From positions 1 to 5,609 of the forward strand of contig CAJAHC010000022.1 in the NCBI GenBank assembly GCA_903939355.1: a DNA stretch of 5,609 bases. The letters are read 5' to 3'. The notes under the pieces are model-generated. The model worked only from the letters and a program-made list of their open reading frames with translations. It did not search any database and was not told where the DNA came from. The stretch is from an uncultured Methylococcaceae bacterium. Its GTDB lineage: Bacteria > Pseudomonadota > Gammaproteobacteria > Methylococcales > Methylomonadaceae. The position numbers and the translations under genes were made by a program. How positions within the stretch are numbered: the stretch's first letter is position 1; each line of letters starts with the position of its first letter. Below, piece after piece: positions 5,371 to 5,609 of this stretch.

Positions 5371-5609
5371 AAAAAATGTTAAAAATTACCTTAGCAACTG
5401 GCTATTGGTTGTTTTTATAACTTACGCGCCTGTTTTAGTCGTTTTACAGTGTATGTCTGGCCTTTAAGAACTTATTGTATAACAACTTTCTCGTTATCAT
5501 TGATTAGTAACGGCTACACACTCCATCACAATTAACTGCTTTAACAGAATAGATCAAAAAATACGACTGTCTTATCTAAATAATAAGAGAAAATCGTTGG
5601 GAAGCAACC

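Noticed and set aside
5396..5417. CAAC-N9-GTTG followed by five T, terminator-like on the plus strand
   Set aside because: The stem is only four base pairs and there is no plus-strand gene upstream to terminate.
5285..5467. Plus-strand 60-codon open frame over the HdeD-like start
   Set aside because: It overlaps the start and ribosome site of a well-supported gene on the other strand and has no good ribosome site.
5475..5519. Inverted repeats TTGT-ATA-ACAA (5475-5485) and CGTTA-N11-TAACG (about 5492-5512) upstream of the HdeD-like gene
   Set aside because: The second has LysR-box-like spacing, but both arms are short and AT-rich and no regulator gene is nearby to support an operator.
5541..5609. 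Minus-strand frames open from the right edge (one of 22 codons ending at a TAA)
   Set aside because: All three frames stop within about 10-22 codons, so a gene tail cannot be told from chance.

Overview
The window (roughly 40% GC by eye) looks like ordinary chromosome from a gammaproteobacterium. The YheS-type ABC-F protein, the UspA-type stress protein and the HdeD/DUF308 membrane protein all fit that group. The 170-residue plus-strand membrane protein and the nucleosidase-like start at the left edge remind me of aerobic methanotrophs (Methylococcales). That last point is recall only and weak. I see no tRNA, rRNA, CRISPR array, insertion sequence or phage gene.

Layout. At the left edge, minus strand, are the first 44 codons of a gene that probably encodes a phosphorylase/nucleosidase-family protein (1-132). 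It diverges across an AT-rich spacer (133-284) from a plus-strand four-helix membrane protein of unknown function (285-797). That gene converges, with an 18-base gap, on a tight minus-strand operon read as yheS (1792-3675), a five-helix membrane protein (1268-1780) and a universal stress protein (816-1259). The gaps in this operon are 11 and 8 bases, and the Shine-Dalgarno of the last gene overlaps the stop codon before it. Upstream of yheS on the same strand is a two-gene HEPN/MNT toxin-antitoxin module: mntA-like (4301-4600) and hepT-like (3825-4304), overlapping by four bases (GTGA). It has its own extended -10 promoter candidate. Upstream of that is an HdeD-family membrane protein (4778-5359). 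The last 250 bases hold no gene I can support.

How the genes fit together. The yheS operon joins a ribosome-associated translation factor, an unknown membrane protein and a stress protein, which suggests a translation or energy stress theme (inference). The HEPN/MNT pair is a self-contained type VII toxin-antitoxin system. A nucleotidyltransferase is expected to modify the tyrosine of the toxin's RX4HXY motif, and both partners keep their key residues. HdeD relatives are linked to acid and envelope stress. The most rewarding items are the intact HEPN/MNT module with its unusually long HEPN partner, and the two uncharacterised membrane proteins. I found no convincing wholly new system.
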